A stretch of 64,000 nucleotides of DNA from Glycomyces fuscus (GTDB lineage Bacteria; Actinomycetota; Actinomycetes; Streptosporangiales; Streptosporangiaceae), in NCBI GenBank assembly GCA_002529455.1, contig NYMS01000060.1, positions 62,001 to 126,000 of the forward strand. The letters run 5' to 3'. How positions within the stretch are numbered: position 1 is the stretch's first letter; every line of letters starts with the position of its first letter. This document shows, one piece after another, positions 23,934-32,867 of the stretch. Made by a program: the position numbers and the translations under genes. The notes under the pieces are model-generated. The model was not told where the DNA came from, did no database searches, and was given only the letters and a program-made list of their open reading frames with translations.

Positions 23934-24770
23934 ATGGCGAACTTCACCGCCGCGGACGTCAAGAAGCTGCGCGACATGACCGGCGCCGGCATGATGGCCT
24001 GCAAGAAGGCCCTGACCGAGGCCGACGGCGACTTCGACAAGGCCGTCGAGGCCCTGCGCGTCAAGGGTGCCAAGGACGTCGGCAAGCGCGCCGAGCGCAC
24101 CGCCGCCCAGGGCATGGTCGTCCTCAAGCAGGAGTCCGACGGCAAGGCCACCCTCGTCGAGCTCAACTGCGAGACCGACTTCGTCGCCAAGAACGACCAG
24201 TTCATCGCGCTCGCCAACCAGGTCGCCGACTTCGTCGCCGCCCAGGACAGCGAGGACCTCGCCGCCGTCTCCGCCGCCGAGATCGAGCCGGGCAAGAGCC
24301 TCCAGGGCTTCATCGAGGCCAAGAGCGCGGTCATCGGCGAGAAGCTGGAGTTCCGCCGCTTCGCCAAGTTCGAGGGCGCCTACGTCGCCAGCTACCTCCA
24401 CAAGTCCGACCCGGACCTGCCCCCCACCATGGGCGTCCTGGTCGAGCTGGACAAGGCTGACGAGGAGGTCGGCAAGGACCTCGCCCAGCAGATCGCCGCG
24501 CTGGCCCCGCAGTACATCGGCCGGGACGACGTCCCCGCCGAGGTCGTGGAGCACGAGCGCCGCATCGCCGAGCAGACCACCCGCGAGGAGGGCAAGCCCG
24601 AGCAGGCCATCCCCAAGATCGTGGAGGGCCGCCTCAACGGTTACTTCAAGGACGTGACGCTGCTCGGCCAGCCGTTCGTCAAGGAGAACAAGAAGACGGT
24701 CCAGAAGGTCGTCGACGAGGCGGGCGTGACCGTCAAGCGCTTCGTCCGCTTCAAGGTCGGCCAGGCCTGA
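23934..24770 (+). CDS. tsf: Elongation factor Ts
   Basis: A 278-aa nucleotide exchange factor for EF-Tu. The N-terminal UBA-like module has FTAADVKKLRDMTGAGMMACKKAL, with the conserved GKRAERTAAQG and LNCETDFVAKND; the core and coiled parts end with QPFVKENKKTVQKVV. The length is normal. The ATG at 23934 begins the family N-terminus. A strong terminator follows. Confidence 0.97.
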   Translation: MANFTAADVKKLRDMTGAGMMACKKALTEADGDFDKAVEALRVKGAKDVGKRAERTAAQGMVVLKQESDGKATLVELNCETDFVAKNDQFIALANQVADFVAAQDSEDLAAVSAAEIEPGKSLQGFIEAKSAVIGEKLEFRRFAKFEGAYVASYLHKSDPDLPPTMGVLVELDKADEEVGKDLAQQIAALAPQYIGRDDVPAEVVEHERRIAEQTTREEGKPEQAIPKIVEGRLNGYFKDVTLLGQPFVKENKKTVQKVVDEAGVTVKRFVRFKVGQA

Positions 24771-24789
24771 GGGTTTTTGAGATGATGGA

Positions 24790-24817
24790 GGTGCCGGGGA
24801 GACTGCTCCCCGGCACC
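24790..24817 (+). terminator. tsf terminator
   Basis: A perfect 11-bp stem (24790-24800 with 24807-24817) and a 6-nt loop, 20 nt after the tsf stop. A short T-run (GGGTTTTTG) lies before, not after, the hairpin. Confidence 0.75.
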
Positions 24818-24924
24818 TTCGGTGGATATGGGCGGGTGGCGGGGCGCGTGAGCCCGGCCGACCGCGGCGAGGATCACTCGGGGGACCCTGTGCCGCTCGG
24901 GGACGACAAGGGAGGCCACAGGCC

Positions 24925-25680
24925 GTGAACGAAGCGACGAGCACCGAACCGGCGATGCACGGTTCCGGATGGAAGCGCGTGATGCTCAAACTCTCCGGAG
25001 AGGCGTTCGCGGGCGGTGGCGGCCTGGGCATCGACCCCGAGGTCGTCCAGTACGTGGCCGAGTCCATCGCCGAGGCGGTCTCCGAGGGCATCCAGGTCGC
25101 GGTGGTCGTCGGCGGCGGCAACATGTTCCGCGGCGCCCAGCTCACCGAGGGCGGCATCGAGCGCGGCCGCGCCGACTACATGGGCATGCTCGGCACCGTC
25201 ATCAACTGCCTCGCCCTCCAGGACTTCCTGGAGCGGCTCGGCGTGGAGACCCGCGTGCAGACCGCGATCCACATGAGCCAGGTCGCCGAGGCCTACATCC
25301 CGCGCCGCGCCGTCCGCCACCTGGAGAAGGGCCGCGTGGTCATCTTCGGCGCCGGTCTGGGCGCACCGTTCTTCTCGACCGACACCACCGCCGCCCAGCG
25401 CGCGCTGGAGATCGGCGCGCAGGCGGTCCTCAAGGGCACCCAGGTCGACGGGGTCTACGACGCCGACCCCCAGCGCAACCCCGACGCGGTCAAGTTCGAC
25501 AAGCTCAACTACAACGAGGTCCTCACCCGCGGCCTCAAGGTCATGGACGCCACCGCGGTCAGCCTGTGCATGGACAACGGTCTGCCCATCGTCGTGTTCG
25601 ACCTGATGAGCCAGGGCAACATCCTGCGCGCGGTACGCGGTGAGAAGATCGGCACCATCGTCGGGCCGACCCCCGTCTGA
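24925..25680 (+). CDS. pyrH: UMP kinase
   Basis: A 251-aa amino acid kinase-fold enzyme that phosphorylates UMP to UDP. GTG start, about 15 extra N-terminal residues, then WKRVMLKLSGEAFAG, the glycine loop VAVVVGGGNMFRG, the UMP-site segment ADYMGMLGTVINCLAL, GLGAPFFSTDTTAA, KGTQVDGVYDADP and DATAVSLCMDNGLPIVVFDL. All are intact. It heads pyrH-frr-cdsA. Confidence 0.97.
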   Translation: MNEATSTEPAMHGSGWKRVMLKLSGEAFAGGGGLGIDPEVVQYVAESIAEAVSEGIQVAVVVGGGNMFRGAQLTEGGIERGRADYMGMLGTVINCLALQDFLERLGVETRVQTAIHMSQVAEAYIPRRAVRHLEKGRVVIFGAGLGAPFFSTDTTAAQRALEIGAQAVLKGTQVDGVYDADPQRNPDAVKFDKLNYNEVLTRGLKVMDATAVSLCMDNGLPIVVFDLMSQGNILRAVRGEKIGTIVGPTPV

Positions 25681-25727
25681 GACAGCCTCCGCGTCCACAG
25701 CAAGCCACGACACCAGGGAGCGCCCAC

Positions 25728-26285
25728 ATGATCGAAGAGACCCTCCTCGAGGCCGAGGAGAAGATGGAGAAGGCCGTGGTCGTCGCGAAGGAGGACTTCG
25801 CCACGATCCGCACCGGCCGCCCCACCCCGGCGACCTTCAACAAGATCACCGTCGACTACTACGGTGCCCGGACGCCGATCAACCAGCTGGCCTCCTTCTC
25901 GGTGCCCGAGCCGCGCATGGTGGTCATCTCGCCGTTCGACGTCAACTCGCGCACCGAGATCATCAACGCCATCCGCAACAGCGACCTGGGCGTGAACCCC
26001 TCCGACGACGGCCAGGTCATCCGCGTGGTGTTCCCCGACCTGTCCGAGGAGCGCCGCAAGGAGTACGTCAAGGTCGCGCGGACCAAGGCCGAGGACAGCA
26101 AGGTCTCCATCCGCAACGTCCGCCGCCGCGCCAAGGACACCTTCGAGAAGGCCGTCAAGTCGGGCGACATCGGCGAGGACGAGGCGCACCGCGCCCAGGC
26201 GGAGCTGGACGAGCTGTCTTCGAAGTACGTCGCGTCCGTCGACGAGCTGCTGAAGCACAAGGAATCGGAACTGCTCGAGGTTTAG
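25728..26285 (+). CDS. frr: Ribosome recycling factor
   Basis: A 185-aa RRF, which splits post-termination ribosomes with EF-G. It begins MIEETLLEAEEKMEKAV and has TIRTGRPTPATFNKITVDYYG, PEPRMVVISPFD, SDLGVNPSDDGQVIRV and the hinge regions RRKEYVKVARTKAED and SIRNVRRRAKDTF. The cdsA GTG follows three bases after the stop. Confidence 0.97.
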   Translation: MIEETLLEAEEKMEKAVVVAKEDFATIRTGRPTPATFNKITVDYYGARTPINQLASFSVPEPRMVVISPFDVNSRTEIINAIRNSDLGVNPSDDGQVIRVVFPDLSEERRKEYVKVARTKAEDSKVSIRNVRRRAKDTFEKAVKSGDIGEDEAHRAQAELDELSSKYVASVDELLKHKESELLEV

Positions 26286-26288
26286 CCG

Positions 26289-27224
26289 GTGACCCTTCCT
26301 TCCTCCAGCGACTCGGGAGGCGATGACCGCTCGCCCGAGCACAGACCCGGCGGCGGGCCGCAGGACGGTCCCGATCCGGACGGGCAGCGCTTCGTGCTGC
26401 ACAAGCCGGGGGGCGAGCCGGTCCGGACGGGCCGCAACCTCCCGGTGGCCATCGCCAGCGGGTGCGTCCTGGGCGCACTCGTGTTCTTCTCCATCTTCCC
26501 CCTCCCCCAGCTGTTCACGATCATCACCTCCCTGGGGGTGCTGATCGGCCTGCGCGAGGTCAACCGGGCCTTCGCGGGCAAGGGCATGGGCCTGGCACTG
26601 GCCCCGCTGGCGGTCGGCGGCGTGGCCATGCAGGTCGCCGCCTACTTCGGGGGGACCGAGTGGCTGGTGGGGACGACCGCGCTGACCGCGATCGTCGCCC
26701 TGGTGTGGCGGCTGCGCGGAGGCACGGAAGGGTTCGTGGCCGACGTCGCGGCGAACCTGTTCACCCTGGTGTACCTGCCGTTCCTGCTGGGCACGTGGCT
26801 GCTGCTCATCTCGCACCCCGAGGACGGGCAGTACCGCCTGGTCACGTTCATCGTGGTGACGATCTCCAGCGACATCGGCGGGTACTTCGCCGGGATCCTG
26901 CTGGGGCGGCACAAGATGGCGCCGGTGATCAGCCCCAACAAGACCTGGGAGGGCTTCGGCGGATCGGTCGTGGGCTGCGCGGTCGCGGGCGCGCTGTGCG
27001 TGACGCTCATGCTGGACGGCCCGTGGTGGGTCGGCGTGGTCCTCGGCCTGGCGGTCGTGCTGGCCGCCACCGTCGGGGACCTCATCGAGTCGCTGTTCAA
27101 GCGCGACCTCGGGGTCAAGGACATGGGCGGGTTCATGCCGGGGCACGGCGGTCTGATGGACCGCCTGGACTCGCTGCTGATCGCCGGTCCGGTGACGTGG
27201 ATGGTGCTGAGCCTGCTGCTGTAG
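26289..27224 (+). CDS. cdsA: Phosphatidate cytidylyltransferase
   Basis: A 311-aa integral membrane enzyme that makes CDP-diacylglycerol from CTP and phosphatidate. A Ser/Asp/Pro-rich cytoplasmic leader of about 45 residues precedes some eight membrane helices. The CDP-DAG synthase signature is in full: SPNKTWEGFGGS then GDLIESLFKRDLGVKDMG and MPGHGGLMDRLDS. GTG 26289 follows frr by three bases, so the genes are co-transcribed. A 12-bp hairpin ends the unit. Confidence 0.95.
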   Translation: MTLPSSSDSGGDDRSPEHRPGGGPQDGPDPDGQRFVLHKPGGEPVRTGRNLPVAIASGCVLGALVFFSIFPLPQLFTIITSLGVLIGLREVNRAFAGKGMGLALAPLAVGGVAMQVAAYFGGTEWLVGTTALTAIVALVWRLRGGTEGFVADVAANLFTLVYLPFLLGTWLLLISHPEDGQYRLVTFIVVTISSDIGGYFAGILLGRHKMAPVISPNKTWEGFGGSVVGCAVAGALCVTLMLDGPWWVGVVLGLAVVLAATVGDLIESLFKRDLGVKDMGGFMPGHGGLMDRLDSLLIAGPVTWMVLSLLL

Positions 27225-27234
27225 GCGGTCGGCG

Positions 27235-27267
27235 GACGGGGCGGGTTCCTGCGGGACCCGCCCCGTC
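27235..27267 (+). terminator. cdsA terminator
   Basis: A perfect 12-bp stem (27235-27246 with 27256-27267) with a 9-nt loop, 10 nt after the cdsA stop. Confidence 0.75.
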
Positions 27268-27317
27268 GGCGTCCCCGGGCTTGGCCCGCCGACCGGGCGG
27301 GTGGATACGCTCGACGG

Positions 27318-28499
27318 GTGGAAGAACCGCTGATCGAACGAATGCGCGTGTACGGCGAGACGGTCTTCGCCGAGATGACGCGGCTGGCCGTGGAGACCGG
27401 GTCGGTCAACCTGGGGCAGGGCTTTCCCGACACCGACGGCCCCCGCTCCCTGCTGGAGGCCGCCTCCGGGCACATCCTGGAGGGGGTGAACCAGTACCCG
27501 CCCGGGCCGGGGCGCCCCGAGCTGCGGCGGGCGGTGAGCCGGTACCGGGCCCGCCACTACGGCATCGAGCTGGACCCGGACACCGAGGTCTACGTCACCG
27601 TCGGCGCCACCGCCGGGATCGCCGCCGCGATGCTCGCCCTGGTGGAGCGCGGCGACGAGGTGGTCGTCTTCGAGCCGATGTACGACTCCTACGCCGCCAT
27701 GATCACGCTGGCGGGCGGGGTGCGCAGGCCGGTGACGCTGCGGCCCGACCCCGTGACCGGCCGGTTCACCTTCGACCCCGGGGAACTGCGCGCGGCCGTG
27801 GGCCCCCGCACCCGGATGCTGCTGGTGAACACGCCGCACAACCCCACGGGGACCGTGTTCACCGCCGAGGAGCTGGAGCTCGTCGCGCAGGTGTGCCGCG
27901 AGCACGACCTGATCGCGTTCACCGACGAGGTGTACGAGTTCCTCACCTTCGACGGGCGTCCCCACGTGCCGCTGGCCGCCCTGCCGGGCATGCGCGAGCG
28001 GACGCTGTCGGTGTCCTCTGCCGGCAAGATGTTCGCCGTCACCGGGTGGAAGACCGGCTGGGTGATGGGTCCCGAGCCGCTGGTCGGCGCGGTGCGCACG
28101 GTGAACCAGTTCCTCACCTTCTCCGCGAACGGCGCGCTCCAGCTGGCCCTGGCCGAGGCCATCGACCACGAGGAGGAGTGGGTCGCCGCCCAGCGCGCCG
28201 CCCTCCAGGGCAAGCGCGACCGGTTGGTGGAGGGCCTGACCGGTGCCGGTTTCGACGTGGACGCGTGCGAGGGCACCTACTTCGTCATGGCCGACATCCG
28301 CCCGCTCGGGTACGCCGACGGGGTGGAGGTGGCCCGCGCGCTGCCCCGGGAGGCCGGGGTGGCGGCGGTGCCCGCCCAGGTGTTCTACGACCGCCAGGAG
28401 GAGGGCGCGCACCTGCTCCGGTTCGCGTTCTGCAAGAGGGACGAGGTGCTGGACGAGGCGGTCGCCCGCCTCACCGGCTGGCACCGGCGCGAACGGTAG
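27318..28499 (+). CDS. PLP-dependent class I/II aminotransferase
   Basis: A 393-aa fold-type I aminotransferase. Visible: NLGQGFPDTDGP, NQYPPGPGRPELRRAV, TVGATAGIAAAMLA, NTPHNPTG, the Asp in FTDEVYEFL and the PLP lysine in SSAGKMFAVTGWKTGW (about 236), then LRFAFCKRDEVL. The pattern is that of the KAT/YbdL group, annotated in actinobacteria as N-succinyldiaminopimelate, methionine or kynurenine aminotransferase. The substrate cannot be decided from sequence. A GTG start is used. It is a separate unit after cdsA, convergent with the APC permease. Confidence 0.88.
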   Translation: MEEPLIERMRVYGETVFAEMTRLAVETGSVNLGQGFPDTDGPRSLLEAASGHILEGVNQYPPGPGRPELRRAVSRYRARHYGIELDPDTEVYVTVGATAGIAAAMLALVERGDEVVVFEPMYDSYAAMITLAGGVRRPVTLRPDPVTGRFTFDPGELRAAVGPRTRMLLVNTPHNPTGTVFTAEELELVAQVCREHDLIAFTDEVYEFLTFDGRPHVPLAALPGMRERTLSVSSAGKMFAVTGWKTGWVMGPEPLVGAVRTVNQFLTFSANGALQLALAEAIDHEEEWVAAQRAALQGKRDRLVEGLTGAGFDVDACEGTYFVMADIRPLGYADGVEVARALPREAGVAAVPAQVFYDRQEEGAHLLRFAFCKRDEVLDEAVARLTGWHRRER

Positions 28500-28515
28500 G
28501 GCTCCGCGCCGCCGC

Positions 28516-28535
28516 GCGCCCCCGCCGGGGGGCGC
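28516..28535. terminator. Bidirectional terminator between aminotransferase and APC permease
   Basis: GCGCCCCC (28516-28523), loop GCCG, GGGGGCGC (28528-28535), between two convergent genes whose stops lie within 50 bp. Confidence 0.6.
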
Positions 28536-28548
28536 ACGGCGGTGTCCG

Positions 28549-29976
28549 TCAGGTCTTCGGGATCCGGCGGGAGCGCGCGTCCATCGCCTCGGTCAGGCGC
28601 CGCTCGGCGTCGGGCCCGGCGGTGATCCCGGGCAGGCGCCACATCAGTGCGGCCCCGGCCACCCACCACACGAGCACCATCAGCCACTCGTTGGGCCAGC
28701 TCAGCGCCGCGGGCATGCCGGGCAGGTAGAGCAGGAGCAGGCCCAGGGTCAGCACGAGGGCCACCACGCCGACGGGCACGCCCGCAGGAACGGTGAAGGG
28801 GCGCTCCATGCCGGGTTCGCGGCGGCGCAGCACGAGGAAGCTGACCACCACCGTGACGAAGCTGACCACGATGTTCAGGCCGCCCGCGTTGACCAGCCAG
28901 CCCAGCATCGGCTCGCCGAAGAACGGGGACACCAGCGAGAGCGCGCCCACGAACAGGACGGCGTTGGACGGGGTGCGAAAGCGCGGGTGCACGCGGCCGA
29001 ACCAGGCCGGGAGCATCCGTGAGGCGGCCATGGCGTAGATGAGGCGGCTGCCGCCGATGAGGAAGGCGTTCCAGCTGGTGAGCAGGCCCGCGACACCGCC
29101 GAGGACGAGCAGGTTGCCCATGGCCGCGCTGTCCCACATGGCGGCGACGGAGTCGGCGGAGGCCAGTTCGGAGGCCGCCAGCTCGGCCGGTCCCAGGCCC
29201 GATCCCGCCGTCAGCATGACCATCACGTACCAGGCGGTCGCGCAGAACACCGACAGGACCAGCAGGGTGCCGACCATGCGGTACGGGAGCCTGATCTCGG
29301 AGGCCGACTGCGGGATGACGTCGAAGCCGACGAAGAGGAACGGGACCGCCACCAGGACCACGAACATGCCCGAGACGCCGCCGGTGAACAGCGGCCGCAT
29401 GTTCTCCGCGGACCCGCCGACGAACGCGCCGGTGACCATGACGGCCCCGGCGACCAGCAGGAACAGCACCGCGATGGTCTGGAAGACGCTCGCGGGCCTG
29501 ATGCCGACGTAGTTGACCGCGGTCACCAGCACCGCCGCGGCCACGCCGACGGCGACCAGGCTGGCGTGGACGTCGTACCCGGCGATGGTCCACAGGCGGC
29601 CGACCGCCATCTCGGGGAAGAGGTAGACGAGCGTCTGGGGGACGGCGACGGCCTCGAAGGCGACGACGGAGACGTAGCCGAGGACCATGGCCCAGGAGGC
29701 GGTGAAGGCCCCCTTGGGGCCGATGGCGCGCATGGCGTAGTGGTGCTCGCCGCCCGCGTGCGGCATCGCGGCGACGAGCTCGGCGTAGGCGAGGCCGACG
29801 AAGGCCATGATGACGCCGCCGGCCACGAAGGCCAGGGCGGCGCCCACGCTGCCCGCGGCGCTGACGAAGTCGCCCGCGAGCACGATCCAGCCGAAGCCGA
29901 TCATCGCGCCGAAGCCGAGGGCGAGGACGTCACCCCTTCCCAGCACCCGGACGAAACTCTGGCTGTTGTCGGACAC
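28549..29976 (-). CDS. APC superfamily amino acid/amine permease
   Basis: A 475-aa transporter with 12 predicted membrane helices. GTG 29976 is chosen because GGGAG lies 6 nt upstream and the family N-terminus follows (VRVLGRGDVLALGFGAMIGFGWIVLAGDF). Other marks: GGVIMAFVGLAYAELVAAMPHAGGEHHYA and FVGFDVIPQSASEI. It belongs to the APC family (LysP/GabP/YdgF-like region); the substrate is not identifiable. It is downstream of glgB on the same strand, 200 bp away, and may be independent. Confidence 0.88.
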   Translation of the reverse strand: MSDNSQSFVRVLGRGDVLALGFGAMIGFGWIVLAGDFVSAAGSVGAALAFVAGGVIMAFVGLAYAELVAAMPHAGGEHHYAMRAIGPKGAFTASWAMVLGYVSVVAFEAVAVPQTLVYLFPEMAVGRLWTIAGYDVHASLVAVGVAAAVLVTAVNYVGIRPASVFQTIAVLFLLVAGAVMVTGAFVGGSAENMRPLFTGGVSGMFVVLVAVPFLFVGFDVIPQSASEIRLPYRMVGTLLVLSVFCATAWYVMVMLTAGSGLGPAELAASELASADSVAAMWDSAAMGNLLVLGGVAGLLTSWNAFLIGGSRLIYAMAASRMLPAWFGRVHPRFRTPSNAVLFVGALSLVSPFFGEPMLGWLVNAGGLNIVVSFVTVVVSFLVLRRREPGMERPFTVPAGVPVGVVALVLTLGLLLLYLPGMPAALSWPNEWLMVLVWWVAGAALMWRLPGITAGPDAERRLTEAMDARSRRIPKT

Positions 29977-30176
29977 GGGGGGCTCCCAACAGTCGTGCCT
30001 GTGGTGCAGGACACACAAGCACACGGAGGCGGCGACCGGAAGAGTCCGTTGTGGACATGTCCACGTCCGGGCCACTCCACCGTGGAGTGGTGTCCGGTGT
30101 CCCGGTCCCGCCGCCGACCGCCGCGCCGGTGCGGCGCCCGGGCCCCACGGCCCGACCGCCGCACCGGCGGCTCCGC

Positions 30177-32699
30177 CTAGGACTCGGGCTCGAACCAGAC
30201 CGCGCCGAGCGGGGGCAGGGTGACCTCCGCCGAGAACGGCTGTCCGTCCCAGGGCACGGGTTCGGCGTCCACGCGGGCGGGCACCGGGTGGTCCGAACCG
30301 CCGAAACGCGCCTCGTCGGTGTTGAGCAGCGCGGTCCACCGGCCCCCGGAGGGCAGGCCCATCCGCCGCTCCGGGCGGGGCACCGGCGAGAAGTTCACCG
30401 CGCAGGCGAGCACCGAGCCGTCGTCGCCGTGGCGCAGGTACGACAGCGTGTTCCCCTGGTGGTCACCGCCGTCCAGCCAGGTGAAGCCCGCCGGGTCGGT
30501 GTCCTGCGACCACAGCGCGGCCCGCGGCCGGTAGGCCTCGTTGAGCGCCCGCACCAGGCGCTGCACCCCCGCGTGGTGCTCGAACTGGAGCAGCCACCAC
30601 GGCACGCCCTCCCGGTGCGACCACTCGTCGCCCTGGGCGATCTCCCCGCCCATGAACAGCAGCTGCTTGCCCGGGTGGGACCACATGAACGCCAGGAGCG
30701 CGCGCAGGGTCGCCGACCGCTGCCACTCGTCGCCGGGCGGCTTGTTGAACAGCGACTGCTTGCCGTGCACCACCTCGTCGTGCGACAGCGGCAGCACGTA
30801 GTTCTCGCTGTAGGCGTACACCATCGAGAACGTGACGTCGTCGTGGTGGTACTGGCGGTGGACCGGCTCCTTCTTGACGTACTCCAGGGTGTCGTGCATC
30901 CACCCCATGTTCCACTTGAACCCGAAGCCGAGCCCGCCGTGGTCGACCGGCGTGGTCACGCCCGTGTAGGCGGTGGACTCCTCCGCGATCATCGCCACGT
31001 GCGGGTTGCGCCGGTAGACGGTGGTGTTGAGCTCCTTGAGGAAGTCGATCGCCTCCAGGTTCTCCCTGCCGCCGAACACGTTCGGCTCCCAGGCCCCGGA
31101 GTCGCGTGAGTAGTCCAGGTAGATCATCGAGGCCACCGCGTCCACCCGCAGGCCGTCGACGTGGAACTCCTCCAGCCAGTACAGGGCGTTGGCCACGAGG
31201 AAGTTGCGCACCTCGGTCCGCCCGTAGTTGAAGATCAGCGTCCCCCAGTCCGGGTGCTCCCCCCGGCGCGGGTCGGGGTGCTCGTACAGCGCGCTCCCGT
31301 CGAAGCGGGCCAGCGCCCACTCGTCCCGCGGGAAGTGCGCGGGCACCCAGTCCAGCAGCACGCCGACCCCCGCACGGTGCAGGGAGTCCACCAGGTGGCG
31401 GAACTCGTCCGGCGTCCCGAACCGGGGCGTGGGCGCGTAGTACGACGTCACCTGGTAGCCCCAGGAGCCGTCGTAGGGGTGCCCCGCCACGGGCAGGAAC
31501 TCCACGTGCGTGAAGCCCATGTCGGTCACGTACGCGACGAGCTCCTCGGCCAGCTCGGCGTAGCCCAGCCCGGGCCGCCAGGAGCCCAGGTGCACCTCGT
31601 ACACGCTCATCGGCGCCCGGTGCTGCTCCACGCCCTTGCGCTCGGCCATCCACTCCTGGTCGGACCACACGTGCGTGGAGGAGGTGATCACGGAGGCGGT
31701 CGCGGGCGGCATCTGCGTGCACCGCGCCATCGGGTCGGCCTTGTCGCGCCAGTGCCCGTCGGCGCCCAGGATCTGGAACTTGTACAGGCCGCCCTCGCCG
31801 ACCCCGGGCAGGAACAGCTCCCAGACGCCGCTGGAGCCCAGGCTCCGCATCGGGTGCCCGACGCCGTTCCAGTAGTTGAAGTCGCCGATCATCCGCACAC
31901 CGCGCGCGTCCGGCGCCCACACCGCGAACCGGGTCCCGGCCACCTCGCCCATCGCGGTGTCCTCGACCCGGACGTGCGCCCCGAGGGCGTTCCACAGCTC
32001 CTCGTGGCGGCCCTCGCCGATCAGGTACAGGTCCAGCTCACCGAGGGTCGGCGCGAACCGGTACGGGTCGGCGGCCACGTGCTCGGCGCCGTCCTCGTAG
32101 CGGGCGGCGATCCGGTAGTCGGGCACGGCGCCCAGCCTGCTCCGGGACACCTTCGCCGAGAACACGCCCCGGTGCAGGTGGTCCAGGCGCAGCCGCGAGC
32201 CGTCGGCCAGGACGGCGTGCACCTCCAGCGCGCCCGGCCGCAGGGCCCGCAGCACGGTGCCCCGGCCCTCGGTGTGCACGCCCAGCAGCGAGTGCGGGTC
32301 GTGGTGGTGGCCGTCCACCAGCCGGTCCAGGGCGGCGACCAGCTCGGGGTCGGGTCCCTTGCGCCGGGCGGCGGCGGGCCGCCTCCCGGTTTCGGACTCC
32401 CCCTTCGAGCGCCCGCCGCCCGGGGCCTTCGCCGCCGCGGCCTTCCCCTTCGCCGCGGCCCCCTCCTTCGTGGAGGCCCTGCCGTTCGCGGAGGCCGGGG
32501 CCCGCTTCGCGGCCTTCCTGCCCGCCTTCGCCGCCGCGGGCTTCCCAGCGGCGGGTTCCACCGCGGCCGCCGTCTCGGCGACCGACACCTCCTCCACGAC
32601 CGGGATGCTCTCCACGGCCTTCTTCTTCGGGTTCTTCCCGTTCGTCGCAGCCTTGGCTGCGCTGGCACGCGGACGATGTTCGCTGCGCGGCGAGGTCAA
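30177..32699 (-). CDS. glgB: 1,4-alpha-glucan branching enzyme GlgB
   Basis: A GH13 branching enzyme that makes alpha-1,6 branches in glucan. After an Ala/Lys-rich low-complexity leader come two CBM48-like domains (HDPHSLLGVHTEGRGT, then FAVWAPDARGVRMIGDFNYWNG) and the catalytic barrel: LLDWVPAHFP, nucleophile Asp in DGLRVDAVASMIYLDYSR (about 517), acid/base Glu in MIAEESTAY (about 570) and LPLSHDEVVHGK. TTG 32699 is preferred because GGAG lies 6 nt upstream; a GTG at 32864, four bases after pep2, would add 55 residues of noise-like composition. The leader of about 100 residues, rich in AAK and KAA, is unusual. It is the last gene of glgE-treS-pep2-glgB and supplies new non-reducing ends to GlgE. 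Confidence 0.93.
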   Translation of the reverse strand: MTSPRSEHRPRASAAKAATNGKNPKKKAVESIPVVEEVSVAETAAAVEPAAGKPAAAKAGRKAAKRAPASANGRASTKEGAAAKGKAAAAKAPGGGRSKGESETGRRPAAARRKGPDPELVAALDRLVDGHHHDPHSLLGVHTEGRGTVLRALRPGALEVHAVLADGSRLRLDHLHRGVFSAKVSRSRLGAVPDYRIAARYEDGAEHVAADPYRFAPTLGELDLYLIGEGRHEELWNALGAHVRVEDTAMGEVAGTRFAVWAPDARGVRMIGDFNYWNGVGHPMRSLGSSGVWELFLPGVGEGGLYKFQILGADGHWRDKADPMARCTQMPPATASVITSSTHVWSDQEWMAERKGVEQHRAPMSVYEVHLGSWRPGLGYAELAEELVAYVTDMGFTHVEFLPVAGHPYDGSWGYQVTSYYAPTPRFGTPDEFRHLVDSLHRAGVGVLLDWVPAHFPRDEWALARFDGSALYEHPDPRRGEHPDWGTLIFNYGRTEVRNFLVANALYWLEEFHVDGLRVDAVASMIYLDYSRDSGAWEPNVFGGRENLEAIDFLKELNTTVYRRNPHVAMIAEESTAYTGVTTPVDHGGLGFGFKWNMGWMHDTLEYVKKEPVHRQYHHDDVTFSMVYAYSENYVLPLSHDEVVHGKQSLFNKPPGDEWQRSATLRALLAFMWSHPGKQLLFMGGEIAQGDEWSHREGVPWWLLQFEHHAGVQRLVRALNEAYRPRAALWSQDTDPAGFTWLDGGDHQGNTLSYLRHGDDGSVLACAVNFSPVPRPERRMGLPSGGRWTALLNTDEARFGGSDHPVPARVDAEPVPWDGQPFSAEVTLPPLGAVWFEPES

Positions 32700-32867
32700 T
32701 GCGGACTCCGTGGTACTCGTGCGGACGGATCGGGGGGTCTGTGGTGGTCGGAGGGGCTGGCCGCCCCGCTCGGGAGGCGACCGCGCCTTTGGGGGGCCGC
32801 GCCTGGCTTCGCCCCCTACTCGTGCGCGGCCTCCCCGGGGGGCGGACGTGCGTGCATCGGGCACCGC

